Below, piece after piece: positions 55,566-64,000 of a DNA stretch of 64,000 nucleotides. The first letter of the stretch is position 1; the number at the start of each line of letters is the position of its first letter. The DNA is taken from the NCBI RefSeq assembly GCF_000830005.1, contig NZ_CP010407.1, positions 1,455,001-1,519,000 of the forward strand, written 5' to 3'. The position numbers were made by a program, and so were the translations under genes. Under the pieces are notes generated by a model that ran no database searches, had not been told where the DNA came from, and worked only from the letters and a program-made list of their open reading frames with translations. The stretch is from Streptomyces vietnamensis (GTDB lineage: Bacteria; Actinomycetota; Actinomycetes; Streptomycetales; Streptomycetaceae).

Positions 55566-56657
55566 CTACCAGTAGCTTCCCCGCACCATCGCCGCGAGCG
55601 TGGCGTGGTGCAGGATCAGGCCGTCGGGGTCACCGGGCACCTCGACCTCGCCGAAGTGGGCCTGGCGGTACGCGATCCTGAGCATCACGATCGCGTGCCG
55701 CAGCGCCGCGTAGAGCGTGTGGAACTCCATGTCGCGCGGGGTGTGCCCGGTCAGTTCGGCGTACCGCCGCTCGATCGCGTCGCGCCGCAGGAAGCCGGGG
55801 AGTCCGGGCTGGCCGAAGCCCACGGTCAGGTCCTGGAAGAAACGGTGCAGGTAGACGGTCCAGCCGAGGTCGACCTCGCGGGGGACGTACGCCGCCATCT
55901 CCCAGTCGAGGACGGCGGCGGGCGTGAATCCGTCGTAGACGATGTTCCCGATGCGGGCGTCGCCCCAGCCGAGGACGGCGGGGCCCTCGTCGGCCGGCCA
56001 GTGCTCCTCGAGCCAGTCGAAGGCCGACTCGATGAGCGGCGAGGGCGCGAGTCCCTCCACCACCCAGGCGTAGTAGGCGCGTTGGGCGTCGACGTGACGC
56101 CGCAGCGGGCTCCCGGTGCCTTCGGGCAGCAGGAACTCGGCCTCCTTCGCGGGGAACTGGTCGTGCAGCCTGGCCAGTACGGCGACGGACTCGGCCTCCA
56201 GGTGGGCGCGTTCGGCGTCGGTGGCGGCGTGCAGCCAGTTCCCCTCGTACGTGTAGGGCATGACGTCCGGCGGGACGCGACCCTCGGCGCGGGCCATCAC
56301 GAAGAAGGGGGCGCCGAGGGGTTCCGGGTCCTCCTCCAGCCAGAGCACGCGCGGCACGGGGACGTCGGTGTGCTCGCCGACGAGGCGCATCACGCGGTGC
56401 TGGCGCGCCATGTCGTAGACGGGGAAGACGGTGTACGCGGCGGGGTCGGCGGCGAGCCGCAGGGCGCAGCCGCGTACGGGGGCGTCCGGGTGGTCCAGGT
56501 CGAAGAGCAGGGTCTCGCTGGACATGCCGTTGGAACCGGGGACGGCGAGGTCGGTGACCCCGGCTCCGGGCAGGTACCGGTCCAGCCAGGCGGTGAGCCG
56601 CCGGCCGAGCTCCTCGGGGTCACGGGTGGTGGTGCGGGGGCGGGGCGCGGTGGCCAA
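55566..56657 (-). CDS. Aminoglycoside-phosphotransferase-fold kinase family protein
   Basis: 363 residues of the APH/choline-kinase fold. The nucleotide site region is GSNGMSSETLLFDL, the catalytic loop is GWGDARIGNIVYDG (Asp acceptor, Asn metal ligand) and the metal motif is AVLDWEMAAYVP. This subgroup (like eukaryotic ACAD10/11 N-domains) is linked to acyl-CoA metabolism rather than antibiotic resistance. It uses a TTG start at 56657, supported by GAGGAG 8 bases upstream, and follows the CrtC-like gene by 10 bases. Confidence 0.88.
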   Translation of the reverse strand: MATAPRPRTTTRDPEELGRRLTAWLDRYLPGAGVTDLAVPGSNGMSSETLLFDLDHPDAPVRGCALRLAADPAAYTVFPVYDMARQHRVMRLVGEHTDVPVPRVLWLEEDPEPLGAPFFVMARAEGRVPPDVMPYTYEGNWLHAATDAERAHLEAESVAVLARLHDQFPAKEAEFLLPEGTGSPLRRHVDAQRAYYAWVVEGLAPSPLIESAFDWLEEHWPADEGPAVLGWGDARIGNIVYDGFTPAAVLDWEMAAYVPREVDLGWTVYLHRFFQDLTVGFGQPGLPGFLRRDAIERRYAELTGHTPRDMEFHTLYAALRHAIVMLRIAYRQAHFGEVEVPGDPDGLILHHATLAAMVRGSYW

Positions 56658-56667
56658 AGGACGCTCC

Positions 56668-57789
56668 TCAGTTGGCTGTCGAGGTGTGGTCGGCGAAGCC
56701 GCTGGGGTCGTGGCGGCCGAAGGAGCCGTGCTCGAAGATGCCGTAGCCGGTGCGACCGTCGAGGGTGAAGCGGGCGGCGTGGTCGGTGACGCCGTAGGCG
56801 GCCATGGGGTGGGCGGCCGGGTCGGAGAGGTCGTAGACGCGGCGGTCGGTCCAGCCGCGGCCCTGCCAGGTGCCGTGCTGCCAGTCGGTGGCGGGCGGAT
56901 AGCCGGAGCCGACGGCGAGCGGGGAGGAGGCGAGGATCTCGACGCCGATCTCCAGGGGTTTCCCGGCCGGGTCGGCGAGGTGGACGGACGCCCTCTCGGG
57001 GTGGCGGGTGCCGGGCCGGTACGTGATGTCGGTGCGGGGCCAGCCGAGTTGGGTGTCGCGGTGGCCGTTCCGTACGAGCAGGGCCTCGTTGAGGGTGCGG
57101 TAGCCGTCGGCGTCCTCCTGGGCGATGACCATGAGGAAGCGGTCCTCGAAGCGCATCGGGATCCAGAGCCAGTGGAAGCCCTCGGGGCGGAACTCGGCGG
57201 CGCGGCCGGGTTCCTCGCCGGGGAGGGGGCGGACGCCCCAGCTGCGGTCGCGGGTGCCGGTCCACTCCCCCGCGGTGACGGTGAACTCCTCGCCGCCGGC
57301 CCTGATGGTGCCCGTGCAGTGTCCGGCCTGGACGAAGCGGCGGCCTTCGAGGGTGAGCCTGCCGCCGTGGCGCTGGGTGTGGTGGGGTTCCCAGACGGCG
57401 GGGAAGTCGCCGGTCCAGGTGAGGTCGAAGGAGAGGCCGTCGGGGTCGTCGGGGTCGGCCGCGCAGTGCAGGGAGAGGCGCTTGAGCGGTTCGTCGACGG
57501 TGATGGCGAGCGGGCCGACGGAGAGGTTCGTCCGGTCGTCGCCGAGGGCGTCCGAGGCGCGGACGGCGTGCAGCCGGTCGCCGGTGCGCAGGGTGGCGTA
57601 GGCGTCGACGACCCCGGTGTTGGGGTAAACGCCGAGCCCGGCGATGAGCAGGGCGCGTCCGGCGTGGTCGAAGACGTGGAAGATGCACCGGTCGTAGGCG
57701 TTCCGGTCGCCGCTGACGTGGTGCTTCATCGAGAGCGGTGCCTGGTGCACGGGGTATTCGTCGAGCGCGACGGGCCGGTCGTCGTCCAC
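56668..57789 (-). CDS. Lipocalin-like/CrtC-like conserved protein (DUF7064/7065 type)
   Basis: 373 residues. All-beta protein with HVFDHAGRALLIAGLGVYPN, RTGDRLHAVRASD, DRSWGVRPLPG and HWLWIPMRFEDRFLMVIAQE, which resemble the AttH/CrtC (hydroxyneurosporene synthase) lipocalin-like double-barrel family. In actinobacteria such genes occur in sterol and fatty-acid catabolic sets. AGGAGG lies 6 bases before GTG 57789. It heads an operon with the APH-fold kinase and has an operator palindrome 28 bases upstream. Confidence 0.78.
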   Translation of the reverse strand: MDDDRPVALDEYPVHQAPLSMKHHVSGDRNAYDRCIFHVFDHAGRALLIAGLGVYPNTGVVDAYATLRTGDRLHAVRASDALGDDRTNLSVGPLAITVDEPLKRLSLHCAADPDDPDGLSFDLTWTGDFPAVWEPHHTQRHGGRLTLEGRRFVQAGHCTGTIRAGGEEFTVTAGEWTGTRDRSWGVRPLPGEEPGRAAEFRPEGFHWLWIPMRFEDRFLMVIAQEDADGYRTLNEALLVRNGHRDTQLGWPRTDITYRPGTRHPERASVHLADPAGKPLEIGVEILASSPLAVGSGYPPATDWQHGTWQGRGWTDRRVYDLSDPAAHPMAAYGVTDHAARFTLDGRTGYGIFEHGSFGRHDPSGFADHTSTAN

Positions 57790-57817
57790 GGCTGACCTCC
57801 TGAGCGGCGAATGGGAT

Positions 57818-57832
57818 CTGACGGTACGTCAG
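57818..57832. promoter_or_regulatory. Palindromic operator CTGACG-GTA-CGTCAG
   Basis: A perfect 6-bp inverted repeat with a 3-base centre, 28 bases upstream of the CrtC-like start. It shares its core with the site at 14422-14438, which suggests one TetR-like regulator for both units. Confidence 0.6.
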
Positions 57833-58309
57833 CTACCGGTCCGGGGACCAGAGTCGTGCACCGGGTACCGGGCGAACTGCCGCTCGAATCCGCTCGGCGG
57901 TGACCCCGGCCGCCGGGGCGCGTTGGTCCCGGCATGACGACGCTGTACACCACTCCCAGCGGTTACGGTCGGCACCGGCAGGCCGACCCGCGCGGTGAAG
58001 AATCGGTTCCTCAGTCGACGCCCCCGTCGGCGACCCAGTCGACGGCGCCCTCGGCCGCGACGGCGACGGCGACGGTGATGGCTACGGTGACGGCGCCCGC
58101 ACCGGCCTCCGTGCCCGTCCCGGTTCCCGTACCGGCGCAGGGGCAGGCGGCACAGGCGCAGGTGAAGCCCCCCGTCCCCGCCGACCCGCCCATCTACCGG
58201 GACGTGCTCTCCCTCTGGGCCAGCCAGGGCCGCACCCTGCCCGGCCACCGCGACCAGGAGTGGGCCCGGCTCGCCGCGGGACCGGTCTGGGCGGACCGCA
58301 CCGTACGCG

Positions 58310-59482
<1,173 letters not shown>

Positions 59483-59605
59483 GGTCGGACGCTCCTCCCT
59501 GCCGGGCGCGCGGGGCGCGGCGATCGGGGGGAGTATGCCCGTTCCGTACCGGAGGATCACGCGGCCACCGGGGATCCACACGGTTGCCGGTCGACCGGCC
59601 TCACG

Positions 59606-59752
59606 TCACATGAGACCCGCCCGGGTGACGAGGACGGCGAGCAGGACGACCAGGGTCCAGCCGAGGACGTGCTCCAGGATCTCGGGGCCGTCCTCGCGGG
59701 GGCCGCCCGTGCGGGCGCGGACGAGGAGACGGGAGTGGGTGGTGGAGGTCAT
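59606..59752 (-). CDS. Tiny single-TM protein, 48 aa
   Basis: A charged N-terminal half (TSTTHSRLLVRARTGGPREDG) is followed by one membrane helix (VLGWTLVVLLAVLVTRAGL). It is below the size of most annotated genes. ATG 59752 has only a weak upstream purine stretch. The pattern is that of small SpoVM-like or regulatory membrane peptides, but no family is known to me. Confidence 0.5.
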   Translation of the reverse strand: MTSTTHSRLLVRARTGGPREDGPEILEHVLGWTLVVLLAVLVTRAGLM

Positions 59753-59807
59753 GGCCACCACCTTGCGCCACGGGACCGTCCCCGGGGTAGGACGCCGGTC
59801 ACGTCCC

Positions 59808-59931
59808 CGGGACCGGCGCGCCTCGGTTCGGGACCGGCGCGCCTCGGTCGGGACGGCCATGCCTCGGTCCGGGACCACCACCTCTCGATCCGGAACCGCC
59901 GCGTCTCGATCCAGGGCCGCCGCGCCTCGCC
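59808..59931. repeat. Six tandem ~21-bp repeats
   Basis: Units begin at 59808, 59829, 59849, 59870, 59891 and 59912; the core is CGGGACCGGCGCGCCTCGGT with increasing drift towards the end. The array is intergenic, upstream of the 48-aa gene and next to the helicase terminator. The period matches the array at 40936, but the sequence is different. Confidence 0.72.
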
Positions 59932-59974
59932 CCGGGGACCGCTCTCCGGCGTTGCGCCGGAGAGCGGTCCCCGG
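59932..59974. terminator. 20-bp hairpin after the helicase gene
   Basis: Arms 59932-59951 and 59955-59974 are perfect complements with a 3-base loop, starting 24 bases downstream of the helicase stop on the minus strand. Confidence 0.88.
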
Positions 59975-59997
59975 GCAGGCGTCGGCTTCCGAACGGG

Positions 59998-62900
59998 TCA
60001 GGCCCGCAGGGCCGCGTACGCTTCCAGCCAGCCTGCCGCCAGTCGGTCACCGCGGGTGAAGACGGCGGCGCCGCAGCGCCCCGCCGCCGGGTCGGCCGGG
60101 TCGGCGGGCGGCAGGAGCAGCGTGGTCTCCTCGGCGTCGGCGAGGTGCAGGGCGGTGGTCGCACCGTTCCACAGGCGGATCACGGCTCCCGGCGGGGCCC
60201 ACACCCGGACCGTGCCGTCCTGGAGGGTGAGGCGGGCGCCGGTGGCGCGTTCCGCGAGGAGCGCGCGGTAGCGGTCCGGGGTGAGGGCGCAGTCGCCCGG
60301 CGGCGTCGGGCCGTTCCAGTCGGGCGCGTCGATGCCGCGGGCCCGGGCCGCGTTCCACAGGCGCGGGACGAGGCCGGGCGCGAGCGGGGCCGTGGCCATG
60401 CGCTCGCACATCCAGAGGAGGCGTCCGGCCCCTCGGCGGACTCCCAGGGTCCGCCAGCGGATGCGCAGCGCGAGGTCGCCGGCGACGACGGCCACCCAGG
60501 GGTGGACCGTGCCGAGGGGGCCCTGCGCGCCGAGCCAGGCCAGGTAGCGCCGGCCTTCCTCCAGGATGCCGGTCATGGATTCCACGGGGATGCCGAGGAC
60601 GTACGCGGGGCGGCCGCGGAAGAGGTTCGGCCGGGTCGCCGCGAGCAGCAGGACCGCGCGGGCCAGGTCACCGGCCTGGGGCCGCTGCTCGTCGTCGGCC
60701 TGCGCCGGTTCCTCCGCCGGGCCGAGGCCCCAGGGATCGTCCGGTTCGTCGTCCGTGCGCTCGGTCTCGCGCAGGACCCGGCGCAGGGCGGACTTCGCCC
60801 GCTCGGTGAAGGGTGCCTGTTCGAGTACGGGGAGGCGGGTGCTGAGCAGGGCCGCGAGCAACTGCTCGGCGGCGAGCGGGTCTTCGGGTACCGGGGCCTG
60901 CCGCAGCGCCGTCGCCAGGTCGTCGGCGATCGTGGCGTCGACCATGAAGCGGCTGGTCAGCCGGCCCAGCGGGGTGGGCTCCAGACGGTCCTCGTCGGCG
61001 GCGGGGCGCAGACAGCCCACCTCGGCGAGGAACTGCGCCGCCTCGTGCAGGGGTTCGACGCTGTCGTGGCCCTGGTACGCGGCGAAGGTCCCGGCCCACC
61101 AGGTCTCCGCCCCCTCCAGGGTCGAAAGGCGCTCCTGCACGGCCTCGGCGAGGAGGTGGTCGGCCAGGTGCTCGTCCAGACGCGACCGTACGGTGTATCC
61201 GGCGGCCAGCCGGGCCTGCCAGTGCGCCCGTTCCGCCGGGTCGGTGAGCAGGAACGCCCAGCCCTCGCGCTCTCCGGCGCCGATGCGCCCGGCCCGTCCG
61301 AACATCTGCTGGACCATCGACACCTCGACGCGGTCCAGGCCGAGGGTCGTGTCGCAGACGATCACCGCGCGGGCGGGGAGGTTGACGCCGGCGGCCACCG
61401 TGGAGGTGGCGACCAGGATCTCCGCCTCACGGGCCCGGAAGGCCTGCTCGGCCTCCCGCTTGTAGGGCCAGTCCCGGTAGTGCAGCCGTACGCCGGCCTT
61501 GGTGCAGAGCCGCTCGACGAGTTCGGCGTCGTCCGCGTCCACGCCCGCGGTCGGCACGCCCCGGTCGGCGGCCAGCGCGAGCGCCGTGGCCCGGACCCTG
61601 CGCTTGCTGCCGCAGAAGACGAGGACGCTGCCGCCGTCCGCGGTGACCTGCCGGGCGATGCGTACGGCGGCCCCGGTGCGGACGGCGGCACGCGCCGCCC
61701 GGTCTGCCTCGTCGACCGGGGGCAGGAGGGGCAGTTGCCAGGTGAGCCGGGTGGGCCGCCAGGTGGTGCGGACCAGGCGGGCGCCCAGCCACTCGGCGAC
61801 CTCGTCCGCGTTGGCGACGGTCGCGGACAGGCCGACGATCCGGGTGGCCGCGCTGTCCTCCCGTACGCGGGCGAGGAGCGCTTCCAGTACGGCCCCGCGC
61901 GTCGGGTCGCCGAGCAGATGGATCTCGTCGACGACCAGGCAGCCGACCTCCGCGAGCGCGTCCCGCAGCGAGCCCGCGCGGCAGATCGCCTCGAACTTCT
62001 CGGTGGTGGCCACCCACACGTCGGCCGACCGGATCAGCTCCGTGTCCACCGCGGCCTCACCGGTCAGGCGCACCACCCGCAGCCCACGGCTCCGCCACAG
62101 CTGGAGCTCGCGGTCGAGTTCGTCGGTGAGCGAGCGCTGCGGCACCAGCCAGGCCGCCTTGCGTCCGCGGGCATGCGCCTCAAGCGCCGCGACCATCCCG
62201 ATCGGGGTCTTTCCCGCCCCCGTCGGCGCGACGACGACCAGATGCCCGGTGCCTTCGAGGACCACCGGGACGGCGGCGGCCTGCACCGGGTTGAACGACG
62301 GGTGCGGAAGGAGAGCGGCCCAGTCGGCCGGCACCAGCTCGCCGACGGGCACGTACGCGTCGCCGTCACCGTCCGGCAGCTCCTCCAGCGCGTCCCACTG
62401 GGCGGCGAAGGCATCCCGGGCCGCCGCCGCCCAGGGTCCGGCGGCGGGGGCCGCGCCGTCCGGACCGGCCGCGACCAGCTCCGTACGGCCGCCGGTGTCG
62501 CTGACGGTGCCGACCTCCCCGGCCTCCTCCCAGTACCGGCTGACGCGGTACGGGACGTCCCGCTCCTTCAGCCGCGTCCGCAGCTCCTCGTACTCCGGTC
62601 CTTCGGGGAGGATCACCCGTACGTCCTCGGCCGCCGCGAGCACCGCGTCGGCCGGACGCCACGTGGGATCGGCGACCTTGCACCACGACAAGGCGCGCTG
62701 CTCGGTCGCGTCGGGCACGACCAGGTCCTCGGGCCACGCCGGACCACGGCCCGGACGCGGCTGCGCCGGGACCTTGACGACGGCGGTCACGGTGGGGGCC
62801 GGACGGGCACGGGCCGCCCGTCCGCCTTGGCGGGGCACGGCGTCGGTCAGCTGGTCGTACCGCTTCACCCCGAGATCGGCGAGGGTGAAGGCGGTGGGAC

Positions 62901-63159
62901 AGGCGGGGCAGACGAGCGCCGTGTACTGGTAGGTGCGGCCCTGGGACTCGTACGGTCTGCGCAGGGCGTGGAGTTCGCCGCCGCACGCGGGGCAGCGACG
63001 GTCGACGGTCTCCGCATGGCTCCAGCCCGGCTCCGCGAACCGTGCCGGGAACTCCCCGGTCGGTGTGACCCCCCACCGCTCCTGTGCCAGCTCGATGACA
63101 GATCCCTGTACGTCGGCCTCGTCACTGCGCATGGTCCGACTGTGCCACTCCATGATCAT
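59998..63159 (-). CDS. Ski2-like DEAD/DEAH-box helicase with N-terminal zinc ribbon
   Basis: About 1053 residues. Near the N-terminus lies a zinc ribbon (RRCPACGG ... LVCPACPTAF). Helicase motifs are VVAPTGAGKTPIGMV (I), ATTEKFEAIC (Ib), LVVDEIHLLG (II, DEIH), VGLSATVAN (III), VFCGSKRRV (IV), STVAAGVNLPARAVI (V) and QQMFGRAGRIG (VI). This is the Ski2/Hel308 order. The C-terminal ~250 residues are unassigned. Roles of relatives include RNA decay, recombination and phage defence (HamB). Starts at ATG 63159, 63153 or 63132 are all possible. Confidence 0.88.
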   Translation of the reverse strand: MIMEWHSRTMRSDEADVQGSVIELAQERWGVTPTGEFPARFAEPGWSHAETVDRRCPACGGELHALRRPYESQGRTYQYTALVCPACPTAFTLADLGVKRYDQLTDAVPRQGGRAARARPAPTVTAVVKVPAQPRPGRGPAWPEDLVVPDATEQRALSWCKVADPTWRPADAVLAAAEDVRVILPEGPEYEELRTRLKERDVPYRVSRYWEEAGEVGTVSDTGGRTELVAAGPDGAAPAAGPWAAAARDAFAAQWDALEELPDGDGDAYVPVGELVPADWAALLPHPSFNPVQAAAVPVVLEGTGHLVVVAPTGAGKTPIGMVAALEAHARGRKAAWLVPQRSLTDELDRELQLWRSRGLRVVRLTGEAAVDTELIRSADVWVATTEKFEAICRAGSLRDALAEVGCLVVDEIHLLGDPTRGAVLEALLARVREDSAATRIVGLSATVANADEVAEWLGARLVRTTWRPTRLTWQLPLLPPVDEADRAARAAVRTGAAVRIARQVTADGGSVLVFCGSKRRVRATALALAADRGVPTAGVDADDAELVERLCTKAGVRLHYRDWPYKREAEQAFRAREAEILVATSTVAAGVNLPARAVIVCDTTLGLDRVEVSMVQQMFGRAGRIGAGEREGWAFLLTDPAERAHWQARLAAGYTVRSRLDEHLADHLLAEAVQERLSTLEGAETWWAGTFAAYQGHDSVEPLHEAAQFLAEVGCLRPAADEDRLEPTPLGRLTSRFMVDATIADDLATALRQAPVPEDPLAAEQLLAALLSTRLPVLEQAPFTERAKSALRRVLRETERTDDEPDDPWGLGPAEEPAQADDEQRPQAGDLARAVLLLAATRPNLFRGRPAYVLGIPVESMTGILEEGRRYLAWLGAQGPLGTVHPWVAVVAGDLALRIRWRTLGVRRGAGRLLWMCERMATAPLAPGLVPRLWNAARARGIDAPDWNGPTPPGDCALTPDRYRALLAERATGARLTLQDGTVRVWAPPGAVIRLWNGATTALHLADAEETTLLLPPADPADPAAGRCGAAVFTRGDRLAAGWLEAYAALRA

Positions 63160-63225
63160 CGCGCGCAGGCGGTTCTCAGCCTTTCCCCCGATCTAGCGGC
63201 TGCCGCCCCGCCTGCCCGCGCATGC

Positions 63226-63381
63226 TCACACCAGGCCGAGCTCCTGCAGCACGCGCTGCCGGCCCGGTCCCGGCTCGGTGGGCCAGTAGAGGTAGCAGAC
63301 TCCGCCCGTACCGCTTCTGACCTTGCCGTTCGCGTCGTAGCGCTTGGTGCGGAGCCAGATGTTCTCCAAATGGAAGGGCAC
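63226..63381 (-). CDS. Possible 51-aa protein or gene fragment
   Basis: A 52-codon frame from GTG 63381 to TGA 63226 encodes VPFHLENIWLRTKRYD, a basic region and CYLYWPTEPGPGRQRVLQEL, which has the codon bias and composition of a real protein. A TAG lies in frame two codons before the GTG. It may be a free-standing small gene or the surviving 3' end of a longer one. Confidence 0.4.
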   Translation of the reverse strand: MPFHLENIWLRTKRYDANGKVRSGTGGVCYLYWPTEPGPGRQRVLQELGLV

Positions 63382-63655
63382 CGCCTACCACGCGGCGCCC
63401 TCCTGCACAAACATGCAGGTCAGAGGCACGGACCGGGCGAGGCAAATCGAGCGCGAACGCGCTGGTGCTGATCTGGTGCTGACTTCCGCTGGCGTCCGTT
63501 CCGGTCCGTTCGGGTGCGTCGTGCTGGATCGGTGCTGACTCCGGGGCCCTCGCGGGAGCCTGGATGGTCGAGCAAGGACGACGAAGAAACCCCCGCCGGG
63601 GTCGCCCGGCGGGGGTCTCCGTTGCTTCAGGCCGTCGGGCCCGACGCGAACTGGA
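63382..63655. other. Repeat-rich segment, possible scar of an integrative element
   Basis: It contains CCTGCA-CAAACA-TGCAGG (63402-63419), a tandem pair CTGGTGCTGAT/CTGGTGCTGAC (63462-63483), a third GGTGCTGA (63531-63538) and two GTCCGTTC copies (63494, 63504). Codon bias is absent. From memory, similar GTGCTGA-rich text occurs beside integrase genes of Streptomyces elements; no integrase or attachment site is visible here. Confidence 0.35.
63589..63616 (-). terminator. Intrinsic terminator for the edge gene
   Basis: ACCCCCGCCGGG (63589-63600) pairs with CCCGGCGGGGGT (63605-63616). On the minus strand the hairpin is followed by TTCTTCGT, so it fits the gene that stops at 63656. Confidence 0.8.
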
Positions 63656-64000
63656 TCAGGGTCGGAAACCCTTCACGTACACCGCACTTCCGTGCGCGTG
63701 CGGATCCGGTTTCTCGACCTGGAATCCGGCCGAGGCGAGGATTCCCAGCAGGGCGCCCTGCATGATCTTGTGAATATCCCGGTGGTGGCGCACGACCGGA
63801 GGCGGATCCGCGTAGTCGATCCCCTTCTCGAAGAGCTCGATGGCAGCGGTCCGCAAATCCGCGTCCGTCCGCCAGTCCACGTACACCCCGCCTTCGAGAA
63901 TCCGGTCCACGTGGACGTCCGCACCGGGCCTGTCCAGCGAGCCACCGTCGAGGTCGGCTCTGCGGGCGGGAAGTCCGGCCCGGGCCAGTTCACGGCAGAC
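63656..64000 (-). CDS. Unknown protein, C-terminal 114 residues
   Basis: The frame enters from beyond the window and ends at TGA 63656. Visible segments: GADVHVDRILEGGVYVDW, LRTAAIELFEKGIDYADPPP, HRDIHKIMQGALLGILASAG and a C-terminal VYVKGFRP. I do not recognise the family. The helical block before the stop and the beta-like VYVDW suggest a compact alpha/beta domain. The 5' part and start are outside. Confidence 0.6.
   Translation of the reverse strand, partial: VCRELARAGLPARRADLDGGSLDRPGADVHVDRILEGGVYVDWRTDADLRTAAIELFEKGIDYADPPPVVRHHRDIHKIMQGALLGILASAGFQVEKPDPHAHGSAVYVKGFRP

Noticed and set aside
55566..56657. Aminoglycoside-resistance kinase
   Set aside because: The APH-fold subgroup and its operon with a CrtC-like gene point to acyl metabolism; nothing indicates an antibiotic substrate.
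59808..59931. Tandem repeats as a CRISPR array
   Set aside because: Head-to-tail degenerate units of about 21 bp without spacers.
63382..63655. tRNA gene or tRNA 3' end serving as an attachment site
   Set aside because: No cloverleaf, T-loop motif or CCA-type end could be found.

Overview
The window is about 73% G+C, shows the strong third-position G/C codon bias of actinobacteria, and carries Streptomyces hallmark genes: an rbpA whose product I remember as nearly identical to that of S. coelicolor, a complete conservon (cvnABCD), two MocR-type regulators, an Lrp/AsnC regulator and an ECF sigma factor with a CU044_5270-type partner. The order ptsI ... rbpA-fxsA-ppm looks like a chromosomal core segment of Streptomyces (inference from gene content; no alignment was run). 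I saw no rRNA, tRNA, CRISPR array or intact mobile element. Gene order is tight and many neighbours overlap by 4 bases (ATGA/GTGA).

Layout. 1-4.8 kb: 3' part of ptsI, then an MFS/unknown-protein pair transcribed away from a MocR regulator that has a leaderless promoter. 4.8-8.4 kb: a secreted beta-rich protein diverging from an ECF sigma factor and its membrane partner; both sides of the intergenic region carry the same promoter-like element. 8.4-16.1 kb: acetoacetyl-CoA synthetase, a GH31 glycosidase, a NUDIX hydrolase, a VanX-like dipeptidase, and a DUF35/thiolase-like pair. 16.1-20.4 kb: conservon. 20.8-21.2 kb: a small membrane protein. 21.3-29.2 kb: a four-gene operon for a MukBEF/Mks/Wadjet-like SMC complex without a visible nuclease subunit but with an extra acidic, proline-rich protein. 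29.3-34 kb: a FadR-type regulator diverging from an MFS gene, a collapsed DUF1445 gene and pxpABC (5-oxoprolinase).

34.0-40.9 kb: two glycosyltransferases, an SGNH hydrolase and a eukaryote-type 5-oxoprolinase, translationally chained. 41.2-45.6 kb: HEAT-repeat protein, ankyrin protein, a small membrane protein and an FtsK-like protein with a degenerate P-loop. 45.7-50.1 kb: second MocR regulator with a divergent YczE-like membrane protein, a glycerophosphodiester phosphodiesterase and a UMF1-type MFS gene. 50.3-52.3 kb: rbpA behind a perfect SigR-type promoter, fxsA and polyprenol-phosphate mannose synthase. 52.8-59.8 kb: amidohydrolase, Lrp regulator, Zn-ribbon protein, a phosphotransferase/CrtC-like pair, acyl-CoA dehydrogenase and a tiny membrane protein. 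60-64 kb: a large Ski2-like helicase, a 51-residue ORF, a repeat-rich segment that may be the scar of an integrative element, and a truncated unknown gene at the edge.

The most interesting items are the nuclease-less SMC operon, the mirrored promoter pair of the ECF sigma unit, one palindromic operator (CTGACG-N3-CGTCAG) shared by two acyl/steroid-type loci 43 kb apart, and the internally deleted DUF1445 gene in the pxp operon.
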